From Pomphorhynchus laevis (lineage: Eukaryota > Acanthocephala > Palaeacanthocephala > Echinorhynchida > Pomphorhynchidae), in assembly GCA_012934845.2 (NCBI GenBank), contig WNNJ02001602.1:62001-126000 (forward strand): DNA of 64,000 nucleotides. The letters are read 5' to 3'. Of this stretch, positions 45,633 through 56,825 are shown one piece after another (position 1 is the first letter of the stretch; each line of letters starts with the position of its first letter). A program made the position numbers and the translations under genes. The notes under the pieces were generated by a model, which was not told the origin of the DNA, searched no databases, and saw nothing but the letters and a program-made list of their open reading frames with translations.

Positions 45633-48573
45633 TACCTTTTCGTCTGGAAAAGGTAGTTTCAACAGTCATTCATCGCAACTCTTCAATAGCGTTAGTTTCA
45701 ATTCTGATCTGGGACACTTAGTTTCATTCAACAAATTATTCACCGTTCCTAGTAATCCCTTACCACAACCCACACGCTATTTATCGATTGGGTATTCTAA
45801 TCTTCGTAGTTTGCCTGCTCAAATAGTGGAGTTGAAGTATCACATGCTTTCTCATTCGTATGACATTTTCTGCGTTGCTGAATCCTGGTTGCATCAATAT
45901 ATTGTCGATACCACTGTGAACATTCCTGGATTTCGCCTTATACGAAGCGACAGGATATCAGGTAGGCGAGGTGGCGGTGTCGCCGCGTATGTCAGAGAAA
46001 ATTTCCTCGTATCTGAGGTGTTGAATATTTGTGACCCTTGTGGGTCGTTTGAGACTCTATGCTTCCGTATTGATCACTCAGCGACCAGTATGAATTTTTG
46101 CGTCGTGTATCGATCTCCGTCAGTAATTGCAGACACTGATCAACTAAAACTTATTCTACAATCGGTATGTTCCTCCCCTCACTTTATTCTTTTGGGCGAT
46201 TTTAATCTTCCACGATCTAGATGGTCAGACTATGTCTTTTCTGATGGTAGTTCCACGGAAAGGGAAATATCTGAGTTCCTTGCTGAGGAACTCATGCTGA
46301 TTCAGCATGTACAAGAGCCAACTTGCTTAACTTCAAGATCGGATTCGGTACTTGATCTGGTGTTTTCCAGATATGTAGGAGACATAATCAAAGTTGATCA
46401 TCTCCCTCCTTTAGGAAGTAGTGACCACTGCTTGCTCTCCTTGACGGCTGTCCCTTATTCCAGATTCTGTCCACCTTGTTCAAAAACTTACAAACGTCAT
46501 TGGTCGAAAGTGAGAAGAGAAGATGTTTTGAGAGTTTACAACCAATTCCCGTGTACTTTTATGAACACGGACAAGCTATCATTGAATATGATCACTGATT
46601 ACCTACATAAATTATCTGATATTCTTGCCCCTATGCGCGAATCCTCTTATGCTGCTAAGTCACCTGCATGGATAGATTCCAACGTCAGACAACTAATAAG
46701 TTCAAGAAATTGTTTATGGAAGCTTCAGCGTTCTGAATCTAGTTTCTCTGCCAGATATAAATATGTTCGAAATCTTTGTACTAGAGTGAAAGCAACAAAA
46801 CGATGTGCATTCGAATCGTCTATCGCTAATAATGTAACACGAAATCCAAAACTATTCTGGGCCTATGTTCGTCGCAACAGAACCCTTAATACAGAAATCA
46901 AGTATGTCCTTAATGCGGAGGGATGTATGATAACTTCTCAGAGTGGTATTGTGGAATGCCTTGCTACGTCTTTTTCGATACCGGCAAATAATTCACAAAG
47001 AGCTTCTATCACTTCGCATGGTTTAGCATTAAAGCAATCTTCGCGTTTTATTCCAGTAACGATTAGTGAGATTGTAAGTCAGCTTGATCAGCTTGACCCA
47101 TTTAGCTCTACTGGCCCTGATGACATTTCTCCGTTTCTCTTGAAGAATTTATCTAGATATTTGGCTCCTTCCCTTCTTACTATTTTTGAGAACAGTTTGA
47201 CCAGTGGATGTGTTCCTGAAGTCTGGAAAACTGCCATCGTAGTTCCGATCCCAAAGAAAACCATTGCAACGGCTTGTACTGACTATAGACCAATCAGCCT
47301 GACTAGTTCTCTATGCAAAGTGCTTGAAAAGTTGATCGCCACCCGGATCAGGCATCACTTGAGGGAACTCGTAATAATGTCGTCTTCTCAGCACGGTTTC
47401 CTCCCTGGTCGTTCCTGCTTAACAAACTTATTGACTTCACGCGAAATGTGGGTTGAGGCGGTCAGTCGCGGCCAATCAATTAATGTGGTATTCATTGACT
47501 TTTCAAGAGCATTCGATCGGGTGCCGCATGAGAGCTTGGTAGCATTACTATTTAACTACGGCATTCCTGTAATGTTGTGTAATTGGATTCAAGATTTCCT
47601 ACGTAATCGTTTCTTTAGGGTGAGAGTTGGCACCCATCTTTCCACTTCCAGACGCGTTTACTGTGGTGTTCCTCAGGGTACCGTACTAGGACCTCTGCTG
47701 TTTATTGTGTTCCTTAACGATTTGTTGCTGCGAATTCAGAGTCCCTGTCTTGCTTTTGCTGACGACCTCAAAATATGGTCTGTAGATGATATTGATCCGC
47801 TTGGCATTTCCCTGCAGGAAGACCTTAATGAAATATACCAATGGAGTGAGGCTACTGGTATGAAGATCAATGTTGACAAATGCGGCCACATGAAATTAGG
47901 AAGGCGTTGCGATGACCGTCGTTTTCGCCTCGGAACTTCAATTCTTAATGTCGTCATGGAGTATAGGGATCTGGGTGTCATGGTGCATAGGACATTGAAA
48001 TCCCGATCAAATACAGAGTTTGCCTATAGCAAGGCTTTGCGAGCTATGTACTGCGTCAAAAATGCATTTAATCGTATTAATCCATACGTCTTCAAACGGC
48101 TTTACTGCGCTCTTGTTCGCCCGCATATAGAGTACTGCGTGCAAGCAGTTTTTCCAAACACTAAGAAAGAGTTCAATAGACTAGAGTCAATCCTTCGTAG
48201 AGGTTCTCGAATGTGTATGGATGGATCATATTCATATCGTGAGCGGCTTGAATTTCTAAAGATACCATCTTTGGGTCAGAGGCTATATTACCTAGACCTT
48301 GTTGCATTATGGCGAATGGTTAATGGGATAGATGGTTTTCCCTCGTGCTATGTTAAAGTTTGTTCTCAGACGCATCGTGGCCACCCGTTAAAACTATTTA
48401 AGTTTCCCCACGGTAAAGTAGTGAGTTTGGCTAGGCTCTCACATCGAGCATTAAACGCCTGGAACACGTTGCCAGGAGAAATAGCATGTACCAAGGACTT
48501 ATCTCAATTTAAAGTTCAACTTCGTCAGTGGATTAACGATCATGGCATTCCGAATGTATACAATATTATGTAA
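45633..48573 (+). CDS. B1 LINE ORF2: APE endonuclease and reverse transcriptase
   Basis: A single open frame with no internal stop from the element start. The first catalytic Asn lies in IGYSNLRSLPAQ, upstream of the usual Met-like start, so the reading is given from the element edge. EN motifs follow: FCVAESWL (Glu), VVYRSPS, LLGDFNLP, LGSSDHCLL. RT motifs are PIPKKTIATACTDYRPISL, HGFLPGRSCLTNLL, VFIDFSRAFDRVPHE, CGVPQGTVLGPLLF and LAFADDLKIW. The C-terminal domain is RRGSRMCMDGSYSY, HRGHPLKLFK, NAWNTLPGE. Target-primed retrotransposition enzyme. It lacks a proper 5' end and an ORF1, so it could act only with help, but the protein looks functional. About 980 codons. Confidence 0.85.
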
Positions 48574-48670
48574 CCGCTATTAACTTTTTTTTCTTCTTTT
48601 CTTTTTTATTTCCTATGTGATCAGTTGAAACAGCCATTTGGCTATAACTTGTAATACTAATAATAATAAC
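45633..48670 (+). mobile_element. B1 LINE (CR1-like), 5'-truncated but ORF2 open
   Basis: Flanked by a 23-bp target duplication (45610-45632 and 48671-48693, starting CTTCGACGAC, one mismatch). It carries nearly complete ORF2 and ends with ACAGCCATTTGGCTATAACT and TGTAATACTAATAATAATAA. No ORF1 is present. The first bases form an 11-bp inverted repeat (AACTACCTTTT / AAAAGGTAGTT). Confidence 0.85.
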
Positions 48671-48843
48671 CTTCGACGACAACTAACGACAACCATCGAC
48701 AACCATCCGCTTGACAATTATCGACAACCATCGACAACCATCGACAACCATCGACGACATCCGCTCGCTACTTACAACTAACGACTTGCAGACTAACGGA
48801 GTTTAAACATTCTTGATTATAACTAACTAATTAACATTTTATT

Positions 48844-50223
48844 ATGGCAAAGAGAAAGCTAACTAAAAATGTCGGCCAGCAACTCAAGTCCGTCAAGGAA
48901 GCTTACATCGAAAAGCAAATTGGATGCAACAACAATAACTGCAATGTTTGGACTCACGTTGTCATTCCTTTCACTGACGAGGACAACGTTTTAAATCGGA
49001 ATTTCCTCTGCGGCTTCTGTTGTGCTGCCCTCGTAGGTAAGCTAATGAAGAATGACCACTCAAACGGTGGAGACGTTCTGAACGCTAACAAAACAGATTT
49101 GTGCTCAATAAATAAACTTGATATCTCTCAGTCGACTCAGACCGCTGTTATACATAGAACATCAACAAACGACAACATATCTTCCAATCTATCGTCGTCA
49201 TCCGTTTGCTTACTAACTCCTTCGTCATCTATGAAACCCGTTCTTGAAACTTTTCTCACACACACTCCTCCTTTAACTACGGATAAAACTTCCCATAATC
49301 TTCATCTTCCTAACAATGCAAACAGTAAAGGCCTTCATCTCGTACCTCATTTTTCCTATTCATCCCCACATCTAAATACATCTCATACTTCTTTCTTCTC
49401 TTCACGTACTCCTTACTCTACCTCTACCGTATCACTTCTCAATAATTTACATCCTTCTGTCAAAATTATCTCCAGTAACATCTCCGTTCAACCTATTCAA
49501 CAATCCACTTCTGTCACACATGCTCCAACCGTATCACCTATCAATAATTTACATCCTTCCGTCAAAATCATCTCCAGTAACATCTCCGATCAACCGATTC
49601 AACACTCCACTCCTGTCACACATGCTCCAAACGGTCTTAAATCTTCACTTAGCACCCCTGTCATTCCCACTTCTATCTGCTCATCTACCTCGACTCCTAC
49701 CAGCTCTGTCCGTCCACCACTTCCACGAAATCGTTTTCCTTCGCGCGATTGCTGTATAATCATATCAAACTTAAAGCTTTCCGAATCTGGTTCTCCCCAA
49801 TCTCTCCTCGATGATGATATATCTGCTTTCAGGTCTATCCTAGCAACCATTCTTCCTGATGATAACCCATCACTCTTCAATAATATCGCTCCTGTATCCT
49901 TTATTCGTTTAAACAAATCCACTAAATCCAATCATCTCAGTCCTCCACTCTTAAAAATCGTTTTCCGACATAGTTCACATGCCTCTTCGGTACTCTCCCA
50001 ACGTTTTAAACTTCTTACCACTTCATATACTTGCCGTATCTTTCCTGACCGCTCCCCTTCTGATATTGCCCAGCTCAATTTAGCTCGCATTGAAAAACAT
50101 CGACGTGAAACAAACGGCGAGTCATCCTTATCTATACGTAAAATTAACGGAAATTTTCACGTTCTTCACACAAGGCCAAAAATTCGATGGCGTCCCATCT
50201 CTCCCCCTTGTCTTCTTCGCTAG
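48844..50223 (+). CDS. A2 LINE ORF1 protein
   Basis: A 459-codon intact frame starting MAKRKLTKNVGQQLKSVKE. Residues about 28-65 form a Cys cluster (CNNNNCNVWTH ... FLCGFCCA) shared with B2 ORF1. The middle (100-300) is low-complexity Ser/Thr/Pro-rich with a duplicated segment (NNLHPSVKIISSNIS twice). The C-terminal part (300-459) has RDCCIIISNLKLSES, DDDISAFRSIL, PPLLKIVFRHSSHAS and INGNFHVLHTRPKIRW. This matches the nucleic-acid-binding C-terminal domain of CR1-type ORF1 proteins, expected to coat LINE RNA as an RNP and chaperone. Its last 37 bases overlap ORF2 in the -1 frame. Confidence 0.85.
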   Translation: MAKRKLTKNVGQQLKSVKEAYIEKQIGCNNNNCNVWTHVVIPFTDEDNVLNRNFLCGFCCAALVGKLMKNDHSNGGDVLNANKTDLCSINKLDISQSTQTAVIHRTSTNDNISSNLSSSSVCLLTPSSSMKPVLETFLTHTPPLTTDKTSHNLHLPNNANSKGLHLVPHFSYSSPHLNTSHTSFFSSRTPYSTSTVSLLNNLHPSVKIISSNISVQPIQQSTSVTHAPTVSPINNLHPSVKIISSNISDQPIQHSTPVTHAPNGLKSSLSTPVIPTSICSSTSTPTSSVRPPLPRNRFPSRDCCIIISNLKLSESGSPQSLLDDDISAFRSILATILPDDNPSLFNNIAPVSFIRLNKSTKSNHLSPPLLKIVFRHSSHASSVLSQRFKLLTTSYTCRIFPDRSPSDIAQLNLARIEKHRRETNGESSLSIRKINGNFHVLHTRPKIRWRPISPPCLLR

Positions 50224-51483
50224 TCGATCTCGCTCCTAAGCATACTTTTCGTCTTAGTCTATTCAATACTCGCTCCATTCTTCATAAAGCTGATATGCTT
50301 CTCGATATCTTCGATCAATTATCTATCGATATTCTCTGCATTACCGAATCCTGGCACTCTGACTCCGACGATCTTGCTATTCGTCGTCTATGTCGCTCTG
50401 GTTGTTCTCTAGTTAAATCAGCTCGTCAAATTACATCTCATACATCTACTGCGTCTAACCATGGCGGTATTGTTGCCATTGCTCGTCACCCAATGTCTTT
50501 ACGTAAAATCAACGTTAACATCCGTTACACTTCGTTCGAATTACTCATATGCAGATTATCAACGCCTTTCCCTCTGGAACTTGTAATTGTATACCGTCCA
50601 GGTTCAGTTGCCCCATTACGTATCTTCTTTAACGACCTTGCAGATCTAATGTCTCACTGTTCAGTGTCTTATACTCCTTCTTTTGTTCTCGGTGATTTTA
50701 ACATTCGTCTTGATCGCCCGTCTAACTCTGACTCTATCACTTTAACTAAACTTTTTTCTGATTTTAACTATATATTACTTCAACAAGCCCAACTCATATT
50801 CTCGGCGGTGCTCTCGACATCATTGCTGTTCCTAACTGCTTCAATGACTATACCTCCTTGTCAATTACTGATCCTGGTTTGTCCGATCATTTCCTTGTCA
50901 CTCTTACTCTTACTCGTCCCAATCCTCCTTCTCCGCCTTTATCTTTATCTACACCAAGTCGACCATGGAAGCTTCTCGATATCCCTGATCTCTGCACAGC
51001 CTTACTCAATTCTTCACTCTTTTCACTTCCTCTTCACTATCTCTCTCCCGATGATCTCTGCATTCTGTTTGATTCTGAACTTACGTCGATCCTCAATAAC
51101 CTTCTGCCTAGTCGACTTCGAAGTTCCCAGCGCTTGCGCCATGCTCCCTGGTTCGATTCTGACTGTAGTCTTTCTAAGCGTCGCCTCCGTCACTCTTTTC
51201 GTATGTATAAACGCCTTCTTAAACGTTCTCCCAACTTACTCCCTCCAAATCTTCGTGATTCCTACTTTTCTCAACGCCGTTCACATCTCCATTCTTATAC
51301 GTACTAAACGTACTCTCTTTTGGCGAAATCAACTCCAGTCATCTTCCAACTTTAAATCTCATTGGAAAATCTTAAACTCAATTCTTTCACGATCATCTAC
51401 CCCTTGTAATATAAATCCTGATGAATTTTCTTCTTATCTACAAACTAAGCTATCTAATTTACTTTTCCTACTACCCATAGCCC
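50187..51483 (+). pseudogene. A2 LINE ORF2, endonuclease part
   Basis: Starts ATG within the ORF1 end (MASHLSPLSSSLVDLAPKH). EN motifs: LSLFNTRSILHKADM (Asn), ILCITESWHSD (Glu), NHGGIVAIARHP, LVIVYRPGSV, FVLGDFNIRLDRP. A single frameshift near 50.79 kb moves the reading to 50858-51307, with ITDPGLSDHFLVTLTLT and HAPWFDSDCSLSKRRLRHSF. The last part (RTKRTLFWRNQL) is again in the first frame. Then the A2 reading gives way to A1 sequence before the RT. The overlap and -1 relation to ORF1 match B2. Confidence 0.8.
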
Positions 51484-51750
51484 CCTCGTCCACAGATTCC
51501 ATCCGCTTCATCAACATTCTATCCAACTACAATTACAAACTAATCTCCACTGCCCCACACCGCCCCTCTTCCACACCGCCCCTCTTCCACAGATTCCATA
51601 CGCTTCTAATTTACTTTGCTATCTAATTACTAAGCTATCTAATTTACTTTTCCTACTACCCACACCGCCCCTCTTCCACAGATTCCATCCGCTTCATCAA
51701 CATTCTATCCAACTACAATTACAAACTAATCTCCACTGCCCCCACACATA
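51448..51750 (+). repeat. Duplicated A2/A1 junction
   Basis: A segment around the junction is repeated: CTATCTAATTTACTTTTCCT at about 51448 and 51636, and CTTCCACAGATTCCATCCGC at about 51490 and 51673. Partial copies lie between, with CACCGCCCCTCTTCCACA twice in tandem. It is a local duplication at a recombinant junction. Confidence 0.75.
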
Positions 51751-53833
51751 TACTTGGTGGGGCACTCGACATCATCGCTGTCTCCGATCATTTTGCTGCC
51801 TACACCTCACTGTCCATCTCTGATCTTGGTCTATCTGATCACTTTCTTATCACCCTTGATCTCGCTCGCAAACACACCCCTCCTCACACACCTACAATCC
51901 TACGTCGCCCTTGGAGAAATCTTGACCTCTTCCTTCTCCGCTCTGCCTTACTCAAATCGTCTCTATCATTACCCACAATAACATATTCATCTCCTCACGA
52001 TCTCGCCTTTCTTTTCGACTCTGAACTCACATCCACTCTCGATATTCTCTTGTCCTTCAAGTCTCACCCACACCGTCGCTTGCACCGTGCCCCATGGTTT
52101 GACATCCAATGCCTACTCTCAAAGCGTCGACTCCGCCATGCTTTTCGAGTCTATCACCGCTCTCTCAGACGCGATTTCCGCTCGATCACTCCGTCTTTCC
52201 GTGATTCCTATCTTGCTCTTCGCCGGTCTCATCTCCACCTACTACGTACCAAATGCAACTCCTTCTGGCAGAATAAAATCATCACTTCATTCAACTCTAA
52301 GACTCTCTGGCATACTTTTAACTCAATCCTGGCTCGTTCCTCTACGCCGTGCAACATCAATGCTAATGATTATTCGTCATTTCTCCAGACTAAAGTATCC
52401 ACGCTGCTCTCTCACACCCCGGTCTCCATCCTATCCCACTCTGCCCAGTCTACTCTCATCCTTCCGGAACTCTTTCATCTTCTCCCTGTATCACCTACAG
52501 AAGTATCATCTGTCCTCATGTCCTTGCCCAACAAAACCTCACCTGCCGATCCCCTGCCTACCCACATATTAAAATCTATATGCTCATCGATATCCCCATT
52601 TCTCACAACCTTGTTTAACTCGTCCATCCGCAGTCGTATCTTCCCTTCACACTGGAAATCCGCAATCGTTCGTCCCATCCTTAAGAAACAATCGCTCGAC
52701 CCCTCCCTTCCTTCTAGCTATCGCCCCATTTCACTACTCCCTACTCTTTCAAAGCTCTTAGAACGCCTCATCTTAATACAAATCAACGCTTATCTCTCCT
52801 CATCCAATCTGTACCCTCCTTTCCAATCCGCTTTCCGCTCTAATCACTCGACAGAAATCGCATGCATAAAAGTGTACAACGACTTACTCATTTCTCGAGA
52901 CAAGGCTCTATATAGTGTTCTCATCTTCCTCGACCTCTCCTCCGCATTCGACATTGTCGACCACTCCGTCCTCCTTTCTCGCCTTCGTTATGATTACGGC
53001 TTTTCTTCCTCCTCCGTAGCATGGTTCGCCTCATATCTATCCGACCGTTCCTTTCGAGTCTGTTCTAATTCATCATTCTCCCCTCCCATCCCTATTTTTT
53101 GCGGTGTCCCACAAGGTTCAGTCCTAGGTCCCCTGCTTTTCTCTCTTTTGCTTGGCGATCTCTCTCCATTTATCAAACCTTACTCCTTTAACGTCATGCA
53201 ATACGCCGATGACATTCTAATCTATGCTCATGCACCCGCACATCGCATACACGATATCGGCATTTCTGCCTCCAACTCTCTTTCTTCTATCTACAAACGT
53301 CTCTCCAATCTCCATCTCGTTCTAAACCCCGAAAAGTCCAAAATAATGTGGATCCTTCCCCGTAAACCAAACATATTTCCTCCCATTATATCTTTTGCCT
53401 CATCGATCATCCCTATAGTCCACAATCTCACTTTCTTAGGCTTCCATTTCGATGATCACCTTTCCCTTAAACCCTTCGTCCGTGACAAGGTCCGCTCGTC
53501 TAACTTAATTCTCCGTGACATCCGCCGTATCCGCCCCCTTATTGACTTCCGTTCTTGTATGTCTCTTCTTTCATCGCTTCTTTTCCCTAAAATCGATTAC
53601 TGCCTTAGCCTTTTCGCCAATTCTCCAAAATCCATCATCCTACCCCTACAACGAATAATCAACACCGCCGTTTGAGTGCTCTTTCGTCTCCGTCGCTTCG
53701 ACCACACATCCACATATTTTGCCCAACTCTCCTGGCCCACCATCCGTTCACACCTTCTCGACACCTGATTCACAGTCTTGTTTTGTTGTGGTCATGTAAG
53801 CGTGCGCTGGCAAGCATTTGCCACGTTAAAATA
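51484..53833 (+). mobile_element. A1 LINE copy (f) inside A2
   Basis: Runs from the end of the EN domain (STDSIRFINILSNYNYKL) through RT to the A1 3' end (GTGGTCATGTAAGCGTGCGC, TTGCCACGTTAAAATAAA). About 270 bases of the RT C-terminal region are deleted relative to copy b (join near 53743, at the shared CACCAT/CCGTTCACA). Otherwise it is nearly the same as 5.5-8.0 kb, including the TGA at the end of RT. Confidence 0.85.
52050..53675 (+). pseudogene. A1 LINE linker and RT domain (copy f)
   Basis: A 541-codon frame: linker RRLHRAPWFDIQCLLSKRRLR, RT with SYRPISLLPTLSKLLERL, HSTEIACIKVYNDLL, FLDLSSAFDIVDHSVLL, CGVPQGSVLGPLLF and an intact QYADDILIYA. It ends with a TGA at NTAV, where related A2 has Arg (NAAVRVLL), so the C-terminal domain is cut off. 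EN lies upstream in other frames. Confidence 0.8.
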
Positions 53834-54673
53834 AATCCTTTTTTTTCGCCTTTCTCTGAATCCTGATAAATCTAAAATTATGTGGATCCTACCTCGAAGC
53901 TTCGGCGTAGAACCTCCTTCCGTATCACTAAATTCTACAATTCTTCCTATCGTTGATAATCTCGTTTTCCTAGGCTTTCATTTCGACAACCGACTTTCAC
54001 TTAAACCTTTCGTTAGTGATAAAGTACGCTCATCTACCTTGATACTCCGCAATCTCCGTCAAGTTCGTAGATTGATCGATTTCCATTCTTGTATGACTCT
54101 CATATCTTCTCTTCTTTTCTCAAGACATGATTACTGTCTTAGTCTATTTTCCAACTCACCTAAATCCACTCTTCTTCCTTTACAACGCATCATCAACGCT
54201 GCCGTTCGAGTTCTCCTCCGTCTTTGTCGTTTTAATCATACATCCTACCATCTTGTTTCTCTTGATTGGCCTACCATTTATTGTCGTGTTCAAATTCGTC
54301 TTCTTATCATTGCCTTTCGCCTTATAACTTCTCATACCTCTTCATTTCTCAACCTTCCTTTTCTCGACAATTCTCGTACTGTGTATTGTGCTCTGCGTTC
54401 CCGTAATTCCCTTCTTTTACATGTCCCAATCTACTCTACCTCTTTTGGCTTCCGCTCCTTCGTTGTGGCTGCTCCTCTCCTGTGGAATCAACTGCCTATT
54501 CATATCCGCCAATCAACATCTATGCCGTACTTCAAACGCCAAATCCAATTTTATTTCAACAATTAACTAATTACCTGTGACCTTTAATGTTCATTTTTTT
54601 GTTAGTGGTCATGTAAGCGTGCATTTTGCACGCATTTGCCACGTTAAATAAATTATTGTATTATTATTGTATT
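53834..54673 (+). mobile_element. A2 LINE tail (3' end)
   Basis: A2 RT C-terminal domain (53880-54566, 228 codons: MWILPRSFGVEPPS ... QIQFYFNN) and 3' terminus with the GCGTGC/GCACGC stem-loop and TTATTG tail. It ends at the E LINE sequence ATTAAATCT, the duplicate of 45477-45486. Confidence 0.85.
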
Positions 54674-56619
54674 ATTAAATCTAGTTGTTGATTTATAAAT
54701 ATGTTAAACAACAAGGGTCCTAAGACTGGTCCCTGTGGTACTCCTGAGGTGATAAAACGATAAGTTGATAGACAATGACCTACACGAACAGCAAAGGATC
54801 TATCTTTAAGAAAATCTTGAATCCAGCTTATAATGGAGCGATTGACTTTATAAGACTCAAGGGTGGAAATTAGCATTTTGTGGGGCACCCTATCAAAAGC
54901 CCGACTAAAGTCAAGAAATATTACGTCGATACAGTACCCGTTAGCAACATGTCCAACCCAATCTTCACGAGCATGTAATAAGTTTGTAAGACATGAACGC
55001 CGAGGGCGAAATCCATGCTGTGCATTATTGAGAATTCTCAGCGAACTCAAATGATCATATATGCGTCTGTTTAGTATGCGCTCAATCACTTTGCATACAA
55101 CACTAGTTAGACTTATTGTCCTATAGTTATTCGGATCATCTTTTTCACCATTTTTATAAATTGGTACTACAATGATCTTAGTGTTTAATAAGGTCACTAA
55201 TTACCTGTGACCTTTGATGTTCTTTTTTTTGTTTGTTAGTGGTCATGTAAGCGTGCATTTTGCACGCATTTGCCACTTTAAATAAATTATTGTATTATTA
55301 TAATCGCTTTTTTCCAGGTTAATTAACTTTGAAATGCGCAAGCTCAGCTCAATTATGGAGGCTAATGGCTCTGCCAGAACAGGAGCAAGTAACTTAAGAA
55401 GTTGGGGGTGAATATCATCTGGGCCTGCCGCTGATGATCTAGATAACCTAGCCAATTCAACAAAAACCTCATGTGCTGTTATCGTTAAAACTGGAGAACC
55501 AATTTCTACCTGTTGTGATGCTGCATCTTAACATATGCTAGAAAAAGCATCTAGTGTTAGCTCAAAAGCGGATGCAAACACTTCTGCCATGCTGTCTGGC
55601 GATGTCACTCGAGTGTTACGGTCTCTTAAAAGACGAAATAGCTGGTAGCAGAGCTCTGGATCCTTTCACATAAGCCCAAAATTTTTTTGGTTCTGTATCA
55701 ATTTGTAAAGCTAATTGATCTTCAAAACTTTGCCTTTTTGTAATCTTAAGGCGATTGACGAAATTACGGAACATTGTATACCGCTTTTTAGAATTATTCT
55801 GATGACGGCTAATAGACGATTCCTATGTTTGAAAGCATATCGCAATTCAGTGTCAAACCAAGGAGGGTATTTAGCTTTACTTTTTGGTACTCTACGGAGT
55901 GATGCAAACTTATCTGCAAGAGCTACTAAACCTGATTTAATAACATGCCACCTTACCTCAATTTCTGCACTAACACAGTTGAATGATGTTCTTAGTGCCG
56001 CCTCTCGTAATGAGTCTTCATCAATTTGTTGACAAGATCTTTTCGACACTATCAAATTTTCCAGTTTTGGGATCATACACCTAGAAAAATAATTGAATAA
56101 GATCATGCAATGATCGCTCAATCCAATAGGACTCTGATAGCTCATATTACCCACACTTGTAATTAATTTGGAAAATACCAAATCTAGACAAGATTCCTGG
56201 TTTTGCGCGAATCTGGTGGGTGACTGCACATGTTGCTCTAACATGATATCATTTGTAAGAAAATTCCACAAATCCACATCTGACTTGGAAGAACTACTAT
56301 CCAAAACATAATTCCCGATGTGACCAGCTGAGGGTATATTAAAATCGCCAACTAGTAGATATTCTTCAAGCTCAGAACAGTGACTAATTAGTGTAGAGAA
56401 TTCATGACGCAATACGGATGTTTGCGGCGACCTGTAGCACACGGCAATACCTAAGGGACCTCCGAAGTGTGAAACAATGACTGAGAGAAACTCACACGTG
56501 CCCAGTTCATTTTTAAAATTACGAGTGGAAGTAATGTTTAAGGATGTCGATATATATAGCGCAACACCTCCACCCTTCCCAGACTCTCTATCATATGTTA
56601 TACATCGTCTAATATACAT
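54674..56619 (-). mobile_element. E LINE, 5' half
   Basis: Reverse CR1-like LINE. EN frame 56619-55711: KGGGVALYISTS, IAVCYRSPQT, LLVGDFNIPSAG, IGLSDHCMILF, KYPPWFDTEL. Then the RT start (AAGPDDIHPQLLKLL at about 55.4 kb). After a short A2 tail insertion (55196-55300) the frame 55197-54664 follows: PIYKNGEKDDPNNYRTISLT, HGFRPRRSCLTNLL, DFSRAFDRVPHKML, SGVPQGPVLGPLLFNIFIN. It is cut by the A2 nest and resumes at 45486 with FADDVKV. The first Asn-containing EN motif is missing, so it is 5'-truncated at the AT-rich repeat R. Some frameshifts. Confidence 0.85.
55196..55300 (+). mobile_element. Short A2 3' tail inserted in E
   Basis: About 105 bases of A2 3' UTR only (ACTAATTACCTGTGACC, stem-loop GCGTGCATTTTGCACGC, tail AAATAAATTATTGTATTAT). 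A severely 5'-truncated insertion, or a processed tail, in the E RT finger region. Confidence 0.85.
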
Positions 56620-56825
56620 CGTCTGTTATTTATAAGTCAATTCATAAAAATTGACTTTTATTTTAAATTTCAATTTTTTATTTAAACTTGATATAAATTT
56701 TATAAAATCTTATATAAAATTTATTAAATTATTTATTATTATTTCATTATTTATTTTTTAATTATTTTATTTTTATTTATCATAATGTTTAATTTAGAAA
56801 TAATTTAATATACGTAGACTCAGTT
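56620..56825. repeat. AT-rich ~200-bp repeat R, copy 2
   Basis: Partner of 22571-22766, with the same ends. It contains a perfect 7-bp-arm hairpin GTCAATT...AATTGAC. It begins at the 5' truncation point of E; the phrase TACATCGTCT is duplicated at that edge. Confidence 0.65.

Larger units (their letters stand above)
48671..51483 (+). mobile_element. A2 LINE: rest of 5' UTR, ORF1, ORF2 EN
   Basis: Continues the A2 element after the B1 insertion. The 5' UTR has a 10-base tandem repeat CGACAACCAT (about 48690-48755). ORF1 and the endonuclease of ORF2 follow. The RT region is replaced from about 51484 by A1 sequence; the A2 tail returns at 53834. Confidence 0.85.

Noticed and set aside
49430-49600. 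Repeated NNLHPSVKIISSNIS in A2 ORF1 as a separate domain
   Set aside because: A local tandem duplication of the low-complexity linker, not a folded repeat.
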